A DNA stretch of 64,000 nucleotides from Brevibacterium gallinarum (GCF_014836885.1 NZ_JACSPY010000001.1:336430-400429); one strand, 5' to 3'; counted from the stretch's first letter, positions 43,978 through 54,295 are shown. The notes: a model not told the origin generated them from the letters alone. Made by a program: numbers and translations.

Positions 43978-45669
43978 GTGGACGAGCGCGACGCGCTGAA
44001 CATCAACGGCCGGCTGGCCGCCCGCTGGGCCCGGCGGACCGTCGAGCGGCTGCGCCGCGAACGCAACGACATCAACGCCATCAACGTCTTCCCTGTCGCC
44101 GACGGCGACACCGGCTCGAACCTCTACCACACCGTCCGCTCGGCCTACCGCGCCGTCGAGAACCTGCGCGGAGCCGTCACCCTCAGCGACGTCATCGGCG
44201 CGATGGCCACCGGCGCGCTGCGCGGAGCGCGCGGCAACTCCGGGCTCATCCTGTCGGTTGCCCTGCGCGGGGTCGCCGATGCCCTCGACGGGGTCACCGA
44301 CCTCGACGCCCCGACCTTCGCCGGCGCACTCGAACTCGCCGCCGCCCGCGCCCGCACCGCCGTCGCCGCCCCCGTCGACGGCACCATGCTCACCGTGCTC
44401 GAGGCGATGGCCGCCGAAGCCCGCAGCCAGGCCGATGCCGGTTCCGACCTCATCGGGCTCATCGCCGCCGTGCGCGAAACCTCCCAGCAGGCGCTGCTGG
44501 AGACCACCGGACAGCTGCCGGCGCTGACCGAAGCCAACGTCGTCGACGCCGGCTCCTCGGGCATCGTCGAGCTCTTCGACCTGCTCTACCTCACCGTCAC
44601 CGGTGAGGACCCCGCCGACCACCCCGCCCTGCACGCAGCCCACCTGACCGCCACCACCGGCGGATCCACCGCCTCGGGAACGGACGCCGGGACTGAGGCG
44701 AGCACTGCTGTTCAGGAGTGCCGCGAACCGAGTGCCCCGGCGCTGCTGCACACCGGCGAGCAGGGCTTCGAACTCGTCTTCTACGTCGCCGAGCGCCGCG
44801 ACCGCACCCGGCGGGTGAAGAAGACCCTCACCGCCGCCGGCGGCGACTCGATCGTCGTGTCCTGGCCGATGATCCACGTGCACGTGCCGAGCGAGGACGC
44901 GGCCCTGGAGACCCTGCGCGCGTGTGCCGAGCTCGGGGTCGAACGGCTGCGCGTCGAAGACCTCTCCGTCACCGGCGGCCGCAGCCTGGCCACGACCGTC
45001 ATCGCCGCAGGCTCAGGGGTCGGGATGCTGTTCGCCTGCGCGCTGCAGGACGCCCACGCCGTCAACGCCGACGGGGCAGCAGTCGCCGAGCAGATTGACG
45101 AGCTCATCGACGACGCCGGCGCGCCTGTCATCGTCGTCCCCGACTCCGCGCACCTGCTCGGCGAGCTGCGCCGCCGCTACGGCCACGGCAGCGAGACCGC
45201 CGGCAGTCTCGACAGCGCCGCCGGCGAGGCCCGCCAGCCGGTCTCGATCGTGCGCTCCCGCTCAGCTGCCGCAGTGCTCTCGGCACTGGCCGTCTACGAC
45301 AGCGCAGCCCCGGCCGCGGAGGCGTTCGAGGACATGGCCGAATCAGCTTCCGCCACCCGGGTCGGGGGAGTGGTGCGGGCCGAGCGCAGCTCAGCCGGCC
45401 CGCTCATCTACGACCGCAACGACCTGCTCACCATCATCGACGGGCGGATCCGCAGCGTTGAGCAGAACCCCGCCGCCGCCGTCATCGCCTGTGCCGACTG
45501 GCTCCTCAGCGCCGGCGGTGAGGTCATGACGATCGTCACCGGCGCACAGCTGCCGACCAGCGCCGTCGATGCGCTGCTGCGCCACGTCGAGACCCGCCAC
45601 CCGCTCGTCACCGTCGACATCGTCCACTCCGAGCACCCCGAGGGCTGCGCGGTGCTCGGCGTCGAATAG
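43978..45669 (+). CDS. DAK2/DhaL domain phosphatase-kinase family protein (FakA-like)
   Basis: 563-residue protein. The N-terminal DhaL (DAK2) domain has VFPVADGDTGSNLYHT near residue 38 and RGARGNSGLILS near residue 82, the ATP/metal site. A FakA-type C-terminal domain follows. In Firmicutes FakA phosphorylates FakB-bound fatty acids; the actinobacterial role is not established. A Thr/Ser/Gly linker near residues 220-240 contains one copy of the dispersed 18-bp repeat. The GTG start has GGGGAGGGGAG upstream. recG follows after 19 bases. Confidence 0.85.
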   Translation: MDERDALNINGRLAARWARRTVERLRRERNDINAINVFPVADGDTGSNLYHTVRSAYRAVENLRGAVTLSDVIGAMATGALRGARGNSGLILSVALRGVADALDGVTDLDAPTFAGALELAAARARTAVAAPVDGTMLTVLEAMAAEARSQADAGSDLIGLIAAVRETSQQALLETTGQLPALTEANVVDAGSSGIVELFDLLYLTVTGEDPADHPALHAAHLTATTGGSTASGTDAGTEASTAVQECREPSAPALLHTGEQGFELVFYVAERRDRTRRVKKTLTAAGGDSIVVSWPMIHVHVPSEDAALETLRACAELGVERLRVEDLSVTGGRSLATTVIAAGSGVGMLFACALQDAHAVNADGAAVAEQIDELIDDAGAPVIVVPDSAHLLGELRRRYGHGSETAGSLDSAAGEARQPVSIVRSRSAAAVLSALAVYDSAAPAAEAFEDMAESASATRVGGVVRAERSSAGPLIYDRNDLLTIIDGRIRSVEQNPAAAVIACADWLLSAGGEVMTIVTGAQLPTSAVDALLRHVETRHPLVTVDIVHSEHPEGCAVLGVE

Positions 45670-45688
45670 ATCGCGGAGTGCCGAGAAG

Positions 45689-47875
45689 ATGACCCGCGAA
45701 CCGATCGACGTCAGCACCCTGCTCGACGACGAGCGCCTGTGCGCCGACCTGCGCACCGTCGGCATCACCACAGTCGACGAGGCGCTGCGCTACTTCCCGC
45801 GCCGCTACCTGCAGGCAGGGACCCTGAGCAACCTGGCCATGGTGATGGAGGAAGGCGCCGACGTCGCCTTCATGGCCCGCGTCGAATCCGTCACCACCCG
45901 GCAGATGCGCCAGCGCCGCGGCAGCATCACCACCGCCCGGGTCTCCGACGGGTCCTTCATCGTCGAAGTGCCGTTCTTCAACCAGCACTGGATCGCCGAC
46001 AAGATGCTGCCCGGATCTGAGATCGCCATCAGCGGCAAGGTCGCCAAGCAGAACCCCAGATACGGCTCGGCAGCCCACTTCCAGATCAAGAACCCCGTAT
46101 GGCTCAACCAGATCGCCGGCGACGAGCTGACCTTCGAGACCCGCAGCCACCCGATCCCGATCTACCGGGCCAGCAGCCGGATCGCCACCCACCGCATCGC
46201 CGCCGCCATCCGCACGATCCTCGACACCGCACCCGATGAGGTCTTCGCCGACCCGCTGCCCATCCAGGTGCTCAGCGACCGGCAGCTGCCGGACCTGCGC
46301 AGCGCCTATGCGCACATGCACCGGCCCGACACGATGGAGCAGGTCGAAGCCGCGCAGCAGCGCTGGAAGTTCGAAGAGGCCTTCGCCCTGCAGGCCCACC
46401 TGCTGGCGCAGAAGAGCCTGTGGAACCGGGAGGTCTCCCGCGAGCTCACCGGCCGGGACGACGGGGCGCTTGCCTATTTCGACGAGCACCTGGCCTTCCC
46501 GCTCACCGGCGCCCAGCAGCGGGCAGGCGCGCAGATCACCGCCGACCTGGCCCGGCCGCACCCGATGAACCGGCTGCTGCACGGCGATGTCGGCTCCGGC
46601 AAGACGCTCGTCGCCCTGCGCGCGATGCTCCAGGCCGTCGACTCCGGCTGCCAGGCCGCGATGCTCGCCCCCACCGAAGTGCTGGCCGCCCAGCACTACC
46701 GCTCGCTCATGGCGATGCTCGGCCCCCAGGCCGAGGACCCCTCGCTGTTCTCCCACGGCCGGCTCTCACACGAGCACACCCGGGTGCGGGTGGCGCTGCT
46801 GACCGGCTCGCTGTCGACGAAGGAGCGCAAGGAGCTGCTGCTGGCTCTCGTCGCCGGGCAGATCGACATCATCGTCGGCACCCACGCACTCGTCTCCGAG
46901 ACGACGCTCTTCAACGCCCTCGGCCTCGTCGTCATCGACGAACAGCATCGCTTCGGCGTCGCCCAGCGGGAGGCGCTGCGCCGCAAATCCTCCGACTATG
47001 CCCCGCACGCCCTCGTCATGACCGCCACCCCGATCCCGCGCACCATGGCGCTGACCGTCTTCGGCGACCTGGAGACCTCGGTGCTCGACGAGCTGCCGCA
47101 CGGGCCCAAGAACATCGCCACCCACGCGTTCTCCCTCAGCGAGCACCCCACCTGGCTTGACCGGGTGCTCACCATCGTCGCCGAGGCGGCCGCGAGCGGG
47201 CAGCAGACGTTCATCGTCGCCTCGAAGATCGACTTCGACCCCGGCCAGGGTGACCCGCTGACCGCACCGATCGGCGTCGACGAGCTCCAGCGCCGCCTCC
47301 AGGCCCACCCAGCCGTCGCCCATCTCGACATGGCGGCAGTGCATGGCCGGATGAGCATGGAGGACAAAGAGGACGTCATGCGCGCCTTCGCCGCCGGCAA
47401 GCTCGATGTGCTCATCGCCACCACCGTCATCGAAGTCGGCATCGACGTCCCCCGCGCCCGCATCATGGTGATCTTCGATGCCGAGAACTTCGGCGTCGCC
47501 CAGCTGCACCAGCTGCGCGGACGCATCGGCCGCGACGGGCAGCCCTCGACCTGCTTCCTGCTCACCCACCAGCCCTCTGGCAGCGAGGCGATGGAACGAC
47601 TGCAGACCGTCGCCGAGACCCTCGACGGCTTCGCCCTGGCCGAGTTCGACATGGAGAAGCGCCGCGAAGGCGATGTCCTCGGTCGCACCCAGTGGGGGCG
47701 GACCTCACTGAAGCACCTGTCGGTCGCCCGCGACGCACGCGTCATCGAAGACGCCCGGAAGGCCGCAGCAGACGTCGTCGACGCTGACCCGCTGTTCGAG
47801 GCCTACCCGCACCTGCGCGACTTCATCGACACGATCATCGGCCCCGAACGCAGCTTCGGCAGCACGGCGGACTGA
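45689..47875 (+). CDS. recG: ATP-dependent DNA helicase RecG
   Basis: 728-residue fork-remodelling helicase: N-terminal wedge/OB region, then Walker A GDVGSGKTLVALRA near residue 300, DEQHRFGVAQR (motif II) near residue 418, and motif VI QLHQLRGRIGRDG near residue 605. ATG 45689 is chosen by proximity to the end of the previous gene; an earlier opening inside it was rejected. rsmD begins two bases after the stop. Confidence 0.94.
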   Translation: MTREPIDVSTLLDDERLCADLRTVGITTVDEALRYFPRRYLQAGTLSNLAMVMEEGADVAFMARVESVTTRQMRQRRGSITTARVSDGSFIVEVPFFNQHWIADKMLPGSEIAISGKVAKQNPRYGSAAHFQIKNPVWLNQIAGDELTFETRSHPIPIYRASSRIATHRIAAAIRTILDTAPDEVFADPLPIQVLSDRQLPDLRSAYAHMHRPDTMEQVEAAQQRWKFEEAFALQAHLLAQKSLWNREVSRELTGRDDGALAYFDEHLAFPLTGAQQRAGAQITADLARPHPMNRLLHGDVGSGKTLVALRAMLQAVDSGCQAAMLAPTEVLAAQHYRSLMAMLGPQAEDPSLFSHGRLSHEHTRVRVALLTGSLSTKERKELLLALVAGQIDIIVGTHALVSETTLFNALGLVVIDEQHRFGVAQREALRRKSSDYAPHALVMTATPIPRTMALTVFGDLETSVLDELPHGPKNIATHAFSLSEHPTWLDRVLTIVAEAAASGQQTFIVASKIDFDPGQGDPLTAPIGVDELQRRLQAHPAVAHLDMAAVHGRMSMEDKEDVMRAFAAGKLDVLIATTVIEVGIDVPRARIMVIFDAENFGVAQLHQLRGRIGRDGQPSTCFLLTHQPSGSEAMERLQTVAETLDGFALAEFDMEKRREGDVLGRTQWGRTSLKHLSVARDARVIEDARKAAADVVDADPLFEAYPHLRDFIDTIIGPERSFGSTAD

Positions 47876-47877
47876 GC

Positions 47878-48435
47878 ATGCGCATCATCGCAGGCCGCTG
47901 CAAGGGCCACCGCCTCAAAACCCCGCCCGGCGAGGGCACCCGCCCGACCTCTGACCGGGTGCGCGAATCCCTGTTCTCCTCACTCACCACCCTCGACGTG
48001 CTCACCGGCGCCCACGTCCTCGACGTCTGCGCAGGCTCCGGCGGCCTCGGCTTCGAAGCCCTCTCCCGCGGAGCAGCCCACGTCACCTTCATCGAACGCG
48101 CCGCCTCCGTGTGCCGCGTCATCACCGCCAACGCCCGCTCCCTGCGCGTCACAGGCGAGGTCGAGATCATCCAGGCTCCGGCCGCCTCGGGCGCTGGACG
48201 GCTGCCGGACGGCAGCATCGACCTCATCTTCGCCGACCCGCCGTACCCCATGCCCGAAGCGGAGGTGACCGCGATCCTGGACGCGTGCGTCCCGCTGCTG
48301 CGCGGCCCGGCAGCGCTCATCGTGCTCGAGCGCTCCGGCCGGTCACCGGAGCCGACGCTGCCGGAGCAGCTGGAGGTGTTCCGGCACAGGAAGGCCGGTG
48401 AGACCGCGCTGTGGTTCCTGCAGCTGCGGGAGTGA
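47878..48435 (+). CDS. rsmD: 16S rRNA (guanine966-N2)-methyltransferase
   Basis: 185-residue SAM methyltransferase. RPTSDRVRESLFSSL near residue 22, the SAM-binding VLDVCAGSGGLGFEA near residue 43 and the catalytic DPPYPMPE near residue 120 match RsmD. Co-transcribed with recG. coaD, its usual neighbour, lies further on, beyond the minus-strand ehu genes. Confidence 0.93.
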   Translation: MRIIAGRCKGHRLKTPPGEGTRPTSDRVRESLFSSLTTLDVLTGAHVLDVCAGSGGLGFEALSRGAAHVTFIERAASVCRVITANARSLRVTGEVEIIQAPAASGAGRLPDGSIDLIFADPPYPMPEAEVTAILDACVPLLRGPAALIVLERSGRSPEPTLPEQLEVFRHRKAGETALWFLQLRE

Positions 48436-48461
48436 CGAACGTGCGGGGCTGACGCCTGGGG

Positions 48462-49269
<808 letters not shown>

Positions 49270-49283
<14 letters not shown>

Positions 49284-49926
49284 GGGACTTCTCCAATCGT
49301 CGGATGAGCAGGGAGGTCGGATAGCTGGCGGCCAGGAAGATGAGGCCGGCGAGCGTGAATGCCTCGGTGTAGGCGAAATGACGGCCGCCGTACTGCTGGG
49401 CGGAGGTCACCAGCTCGACGACCCCGATGGCGAATAGGAACGGGGTGTCCTTGAACATCGCCACCGCGTAGTTGCCCAGCGAGGGGACGGTCGCCCGCAG
49501 CGCCTGGGGGAGGACGATCGAGCGGAACGCACGGGCCGGCGGCAGCGACAGCGCGCTGATCGCCTCCCACTGGCCCTTCGGCACCGAGTCGATGCCGGCC
49601 CGGTAGCTTTCGGACATGTACGTCGAATAGTGCACGCCGATGATGATGAGCCCGAGCGTCAGCGACGGGATCCCGGCGAGCACCGGATGCTTGGCGAACA
49701 GGAAGTAGATGAACAGCAGCTGCACCACCAGCGGCGTGTTGCGCACGAACGCGACGGCGAGCTTGAGCAGCCAGTTGATCCACCGAGGGAGGATGCGCAG
49801 CAGAATCGCGATGACGAGTCCGAGCACGATCGCGATGAGCGTACCGCCGACGGTGGCGATGAGGGTATTGCCGAAGCCCTTGAGCAGCAGCGGCAGCGCA
49901 TCGAATGCGCGCGACCAATCCCACAT
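49270..49926 (-). CDS. ehuD: Ectoine/hydroxyectoine ABC transporter permease EhuD-type
   Basis: 218-residue inner-membrane permease with about five membrane segments and the EAA-type loop SYRAGIDSVPKGQWEAISAL near residue 102. ATG 49926 overlaps the ehuC stop by one base (TGATG), so its translation would depend on ehuC being read through its 3' part. Intact frame. Confidence 0.85.
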
Positions 49927-50656
49927 CAGCCCAGCACCTCCTTCTTCGGTCGGTGCTGCCGGAAGAACACGCTGCGCAGCCGTCCGGACTTCTCGCGCCG
50001 GCCCAGCGCGACCGCGGCCCGGTGCTCGAGGGCATCCATGCCGACCTGGAGCAGCCAGGCGAGCACGAAGTACAGCAGCAGACCGACGGTGTAGGCGAAG
50101 AAGGTGTCGCCGGTGGCCTGCCGCAGCTGGTCGATGCGGTCGGTGAGGTCCTGAAGGGTGATGAAGGAGACGACTGCGGTGCCCTTGAGCAGCTGGATGA
50201 GCAGCGTCGCCAGCGACGGGATCATGAGCAGCCAGGCCTGCGGGAAGATGATGCGCCGCATCATCCGCACCGGCGACAGGCTCAGCGCCGTCGCCGCCTC
50301 CCACTGGCCGCGGTCGACATGTGCGATCGACGAGCGCACCACCTCGGCTGAGTATGCCCCGTAGTTCAGTGCCAGGGCGAAGATGCCGCAGCTGAGCGGA
50401 TCGAGATTCACCCCAGCAGCGGCAGCACGTAGAAGAGCCAGAACAGCTGCACGAGCAGGGACGTGCCGCGGAAGAACTCGACGACGATGCGCGCCGGGAT
50501 GCCGAGCCAGCGGTACGGGCTGGCCATCGCAAGGCCGAGCACCAGGGCGATGAGCAGCGCACCGGCTGCGCCGCCGGCGGTGAGGAGGAGGGTGATCTTC
50601 AGGCCGTCCCACAGCTGGGGCACATAGCTGAAGAGCGTCGAGAGGTTGTCTGTCAT
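49926..50656 (-). pseudogene. ehuC: Ectoine/hydroxyectoine ABC transporter permease EhuC-type, frameshifted
   Basis: The N-terminal part (ATG 50656) reads through the TM region to FWLFYVLPLLG and hits TGA at 50408-50410 after 82 residues. The next frame continues seamlessly with VNLDPLSCGIFALALNYGAY, the EAA loop (RGQWEAATALSLSP) and the rest of a permease, ending at 49926. One base appears missing in a four-base G/C run (50411-50414). It is either a sequencing error, a real inactivating mutation, or a rare -1 slip. ehuD is coupled to its 3' end. Confidence 0.75.
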
Positions 50657-50715
50657 GAGTGCGTGTCTGTCATGTGCGTGCCTGGATTCCGGGGCGAGGG
50701 TGCAGAGGACGTGCC

Positions 50716-50765
50716 GTCACCGGCAGGCGGCCCGCTTTCGAGGTGCGGGCCGCTCAGCCGGTGAC
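50716..50765 (-). promoter_or_regulatory. Strong intercistronic hairpin between ehuB and ehuC
   Basis: GTCACCGGC/GCCGGTGAC (9 bp) encloses GCGGCCCGC/GCGGGCCGC (9 bp) around a 9-base loop, in the 120-base ehuB-ehuC spacer. Such structures usually protect the upstream binding-protein message or attenuate transcription into the permease genes. Confidence 0.65.
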
Positions 50766-50776
50766 AGCCGACGTGA

Positions 50777-51665
50777 TCAGCTGGGCAGGTCACCCGAGCA
50801 CAGCTGCTCAGTGGTGATGGACCCGTCAGGGCGCTCCTCGGCGGTGAAGCCGAACTCGCCGACGATGTCGAGGTAGCGCTGTTCGTCTCCGACGATCTCG
50901 TCGAGCTTCTCGTTGTAGGCCTTGAGCAGCTCTTCGTCGTCGGTGCGGAAGACGGTGCCGCCGGCACCGATCTGCGGCACGCCGTCGATCTCCTGCACGA
51001 ACGACTCGGTCACCTCGACACCGGCATCCGGGTTGTTGTCGGCCATCCAGTTGAGAGAGATGCCGGTGAGCGCGAAGACATCGGCTCGGCCGGAGGTCAC
51101 CATGTCCATGCCGTCCTGCGGGGCGCCGACCTCAGTCGAGCCCTCGATGCCGAGATCTGCCGCGTAGTCCGATTCGATAGCGCCGGTCATCGTGGCCAGC
51201 GTGACATCCGGATTGGCTGCGACGTCATCGAGCGTCTTGAGGTTGTGCGGGTTGCCCTCTTCGACCATCAGCGCGGTGGTGTACATGAATTCCGGATTGG
51301 AGAACGACGCCTGTTCGCAGCGGTCGGGCAGGATCGACATGCCTGCGGAGACGACGTCGAAGCGGTCGGCGTTGAGGCCCGGGATGAGGCCGCCGAACTC
51401 GGTGAGCACGCCGTCGACCTCCTCGATGCCGAGCTCCTTGAAGATCTCACGGTGCAGCGCGACGGTGGCGCCGGTCAGTTCGCCGTCGGCTTCGAAACTG
51501 TAGGGGGCCTCACCGGCGAAGCCGACGGTGATCTTCTTATCCTCCTGGGCCTTCTCCAGCGTGCTGCCCGCATCTGAACCGCCTCCGCCGCAGGCGGCGA
51601 CGAGTCCAAGTGATGCGATGGCGGCAAGGGCTGCCAGGGGGGCGGGCGATTCTGTGGTTGCGCAT
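50777..51665 (-). CDS. ehuB: Ectoine/hydroxyectoine ABC transporter substrate-binding lipoprotein, signal peptide frameshifted
   Basis: Family 3 solute-binding protein. The mature part is intact and close to EhuB (VDGVLTEFGGLIPGL, AGMSILPDRCEQASFSNP), with lipobox LVAACG. ATG 51665, with GGAG five bases upstream, starts MRNHRIARP. A six-base C/G run (51637-51642) then shifts the frame, and LAALAAIASLGLVAAC lies in another frame. Removing one base from the run restores a perfect lipoprotein signal. Otherwise translation must begin at an upstream ATG (51751), giving an atypical cysteine-rich leader. Error, decay or slippage are all possible. Confidence 0.8.
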
Positions 51666-51739
51666 AGATACTCCGTTTCGTGCGTACAGCAGGTGACGAC
51701 CAGGCAAGAAGTGTCGACCGAGCCGGTATGACCCACGTC

Positions 51740-51755
51740 ACTGTTCAACAACAGT
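51740..51755. promoter_or_regulatory. Inverted repeat upstream of ehuB
   Basis: ACTGTT-CAAC-AACAGT, a perfect 6-4-6 inverted repeat 75 bases before the ehuB ATG, in the divergent ehuB-coaD region. Candidate operator for the uptake operon. Confidence 0.35.
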
Positions 51756-51841
51756 ACCGAGCCGCGGCTCTGCGCCTATCGCATTCCCGGGAGCGTTAAG
51801 ACATCGTTACATGTCCTGGCCGCCGCCGAGGTGTCCTGCGC

Positions 51842-51847
51842 TAGTCT
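51842..51847 (+). promoter_or_regulatory. -10 box of coaD
   Basis: TAGTCT, about 35 bases before the coaD start. Confidence 0.4.
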
Positions 51848-51876
51848 GAGAGCGTCACCAGCCCCTGATGGAACGG

Positions 51877-52380
51877 ATGCGTATGAAGGTCGTCTGCCCC
51901 GGCTCCTATGACCCGGTCACCGTCGGACACATCGACATCGCCGCCCGGGCCGCCGCACTGTTCGACGAGGTTGTCATCGCGGTGGTGCACAACCCGGCCA
52001 AGACCGGCCATTATCCGGTCGCCCAGCGCATCGAGCTCATCGAAGCTGCGCTGGCGGCCGAGCCGCGCACGGCGGAGGCCGCGAACATCGTCATCGACGA
52101 TGTGCCCGGCGGACTGCTCGTCGACTACTGCGCGCAGATCGGCGCCGCTGCCGTCGTCAAGGGTCTGCGCTCTGGCACCGACTTCGCCTATGAGCTGCCG
52201 ATGGCGCTGATGAACCGGCATCTGACCGAGCTGGAGACGATCTTCCTGCCCGGCGATCCGCGCTTCGAGCACGTCTCCTCCTCGCTCATCCGCGAAGTCC
52301 ACGCCCTCGGAGGGGACGTCTCCGGGCTCGTGCCCGCCGCGGTGCTCGCTGCGATGGATGCCAAGTGTCAGGCCGAATGA
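51877..52380 (+). CDS. coaD: Phosphopantetheine adenylyltransferase
   Basis: 167-residue enzyme of coenzyme A synthesis (dephospho-CoA formation). The nucleotidyltransferase motif CPGSYDPVTVGH lies at residue 7, and the C-terminal EHVSSSLIREV is typical. ATGs at 51868, 51877 and 51883 are all possible; 51877 is placed just after GGAACGG, though the shortest would best match other actinobacterial homologues. Confidence 0.93.
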   Translation: MRMKVVCPGSYDPVTVGHIDIAARAAALFDEVVIAVVHNPAKTGHYPVAQRIELIEAALAAEPRTAEAANIVIDDVPGGLLVDYCAQIGAAAVVKGLRSGTDFAYELPMALMNRHLTELETIFLPGDPRFEHVSSSLIREVHALGGDVSGLVPAAVLAAMDAKCQAE

Positions 52381-52456
52381 CGGCCGGTCGCCGGTTGTCG
52401 GCAGGCGCCCGGTGAGGTGCACATCACCTCAAGTGGCAATCACTGGGCGAAGCCAT

Positions 52457-52462
52457 TAGACT
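52457..52462 (+). promoter_or_regulatory. -10 box of the DUF177-rpmF-rnc transcript
   Basis: TAGACT, 67 bases before the DUF177 gene. Confidence 0.4.
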
Positions 52463-52529
52463 GTTTCCTTGCGTGTGATCCGTTGCGTGCCGACATCACG
52501 GACAGCGTCCAAACCGGAGGTGAAGACAC

Positions 52530-53051
52530 ATGAGCAGTCGATCTGACCTCATCGTCGACCTTCGCTCGCTCGGCCTGGCAGACAGGCCCGGCGAATGGAC
52601 CCGGCTGGAACGTGACGTCCCGGCTCCGGCGGATCTGCGGATCGAGATGATCGGAGTGCCAACCGGTTCGCCGCTTCACCTGGACCTGCAGCTCGACTCC
52701 GTGGTGGAGGGGATCTTCGTCTCCGGCACCGTCACGGCCACGGCCCAGGGACAGGACGCCCGCACGCTGGAGGATCTGGAGGTTCCGCTGAACGTGGAGC
52801 TGTCCGAACTCTTCGCGTACGAGGTCGAAGAAGGCGACGAGGAGACATATCCGGTTGATCGCGATCGGATCGACCTCGAACCGGCGATCCGAGACGCACT
52901 CGTCATGGCTTTGCCGTTCCGTCCTCTCAAGGATGGGGAGGATGCGGACGAGTTCCGGTACACCGTCGGCGAAGACATCGTCGAAGAGGCACCGGAAGAT
53001 GACCCGCGCTGGTCAGAACTGAAACGACTGTTAGAAGAGAAAGAGAGCTAG
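52530..53051 (+). CDS. DUF177 (YceD) family protein
   Basis: 173-residue acidic protein of the YceD/DUF177 family. [21 protein letters not shown] near residue 62 and [13 protein letters not shown] near residue 87 match. YceD proteins are linked to 23S rRNA accumulation and are nearly always encoded next to rpmF, as here (two bases apart). GGAGGTGA precedes the ATG. Confidence 0.9.
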   Translation: MSSRSDLIVDLRSLGLADRPGEWTRLERDVPAPADLRIEMIGVPTGSPLHLDLQLDSVVEGIFVSGTVTATAQGQDARTLEDLEVPLNVELSELFAYEVEEGDEETYPVDRDRIDLEPAIRDALVMALPFRPLKDGEDADEFRYTVGEDIVEEAPEDDPRWSELKRLLEEKES

Positions 53052-53053
53052 AC

Positions 53054-53257
53054 GTGGCTGTTCCCAAGCGAAAGATGTCGCGCAGCAATACCCGCCACCG
53101 TCGTTCGCAGTGGAAGGCCAAGGTTCCGACCCTGGTCAAGACTGTGGAGAACGGTCGCGTTGTGTACTCGCGCCCGCACCAGGCCAAGGTGGTTGAAGAC
53201 TCCGCCGGCACCCCGCTGTTCCTTGAATACAAGGGACGCAAGGTCGCCGACATCTGA
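53054..53257 (+). CDS. rpmF: Ribosomal protein bL32
   Basis: 67-residue L32. [21 protein letters not shown] is the near-invariant start (translated from GTG). The usual zinc-binding cysteines are absent, so this is a Cys-less L32 form. Within the DUF177-rpmF-rnc cluster. Confidence 0.96.
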   Translation: MAVPKRKMSRSNTRHRRSQWKAKVPTLVKTVENGRVVYSRPHQAKVVEDSAGTPLFLEYKGRKVADI

Positions 53258-53287
53258 TTCGGTTCTGCACCGGAATCGCATCAGACA

Positions 53288-53998
53288 GTGGAATCAGCAC
53301 CTGATCTGAACACACTCAACGAGCGTCTCGGGGTCGACATCGACCCCGAGACGCTTCGTCTTGCCCTCACGCACCGCAGCTACGCGTTCGAGAACGGCGG
53401 CATCCCCACCAATGAGCGCCTCGAGTTCCTCGGCGACGCCGTCCTGCAGCTCGTCGCCACCGAGTCGCTGTTCCTCGACAACCCCGAGCTGCCCGAGGGC
53501 CGGCTGGCGAAGATGCGCGCCGCCGTCGTCAACACCCGTGCGCTGGCACAGATCGCCCGGCGTCTGAAGATCGGCGAGTTCGTGCTGCTGGGCAAGGGCG
53601 AGGAGATGACCGGCGGGCGGACGAAGGACTCAATCCTCGCCGACACCGTCGAATCCCTCATCGGCGCCTGCTTCATCAGCCGCGGCCGCGCAGAGGCCTT
53701 CGCACTCGTCCACCGGCTCATCGACGACATGCTCATCGACGCCGTCCGCCTCGGCGCAGGCATGGACTACAAGACGACCCTGCAGGAAGCCGCCGCCGAC
53801 CTCGACCTCGGCGCCGTCGTCTACGACGTCACCGGCCGCGGACCCGACCACGCACGCGTCTTCACCGCCGTCGCCCTGCTCGGCGGGACGGCATGGGGCA
53901 CCGGCGAAGGCACCTCGAAGAAGGCCGCAGAAGCCGTCGCCGCCGAGACCGCCGTCACCGCGATCCGCGCCGCCCACCCGGACTACAGCCGGCACTGA
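53288..53998 (+). CDS. rnc: Ribonuclease III
   Basis: 236-residue double-strand-specific endoribonuclease. The catalytic signature NERLEFLGDAVLQL lies near residue 39 and the second acidic site DTVESLIGAC near residue 119. A C-terminal double-stranded RNA-binding domain ends GTSKKAAEAVAAE. GTG start. Confidence 0.95.
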   Translation: MESAPDLNTLNERLGVDIDPETLRLALTHRSYAFENGGIPTNERLEFLGDAVLQLVATESLFLDNPELPEGRLAKMRAAVVNTRALAQIARRLKIGEFVLLGKGEEMTGGRTKDSILADTVESLIGACFISRGRAEAFALVHRLIDDMLIDAVRLGAGMDYKTTLQEAAADLDLGAVVYDVTGRGPDHARVFTAVALLGGTAWGTGEGTSKKAAEAVAAETAVTAIRAAHPDYSRH

Positions 53999-54040
53999 GT
54001 CCCCCGCGCCCCGGATCGATCGGCGCCGGTGCGGCAGGGG

Positions 54041-54046
54041 TACAAT
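54041..54046 (+). promoter_or_regulatory. -10 box of the small membrane protein gene
   Basis: TACAAT lies six bases before ATG 54053: predicted leaderless transcript reading into mutM. Confidence 0.5.
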
Positions 54047-54052
54047 TCGTGT

Positions 54053-54295
54053 ATGAACTCCCTTCTTCTGGCCGCTGACAATCCCCTCATGCCAACCGCA
54101 TACGACGTCGTCTGGTCGACGATCTTCATCGCCGGCGTCATCATGGCGATCATCGGATTCATCTTCCTCTTCAAGCTCGATCAGCCCAAGCACATGCGGC
54201 TGCTTCTGGGGATCCTGCTGCTCTTCATGCCGCCGGTCGGGCTCATCGTCGTCATGTACATGTACTACAGCGGCCGCAAGACAGCGGCTGCCTGA
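54053..54295 (+). CDS. Small two-helix membrane protein, PLDc_N-like
   Basis: 80 residues with two membrane helices (about 18-40 and 52-71) separated by KLDQPKHMR and a short basic end. It resembles the N-terminal domain of cardiolipin synthases without the catalytic domain. Function unknown. Nine bases before mutM, so co-transcribed. Confidence 0.7.
   Translation: MNSLLLAADNPLMPTAYDVVWSTIFIAGVIMAIIGFIFLFKLDQPKHMRLLLGILLLFMPPVGLIVVMYMYYSGRKTAAA

Noticed and set aside
42934-44883. 649-residue minus-strand open frame
   Set aside because: Covers thiL and the DAK2 gene, both strongly supported on the plus strand.
50408-50656. ehuC N-terminal fragment as a genuine 82-residue small membrane protein
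   Set aside because: The adjacent frame continues the permease sequence without gap, so a frameshifted gene is the better explanation.
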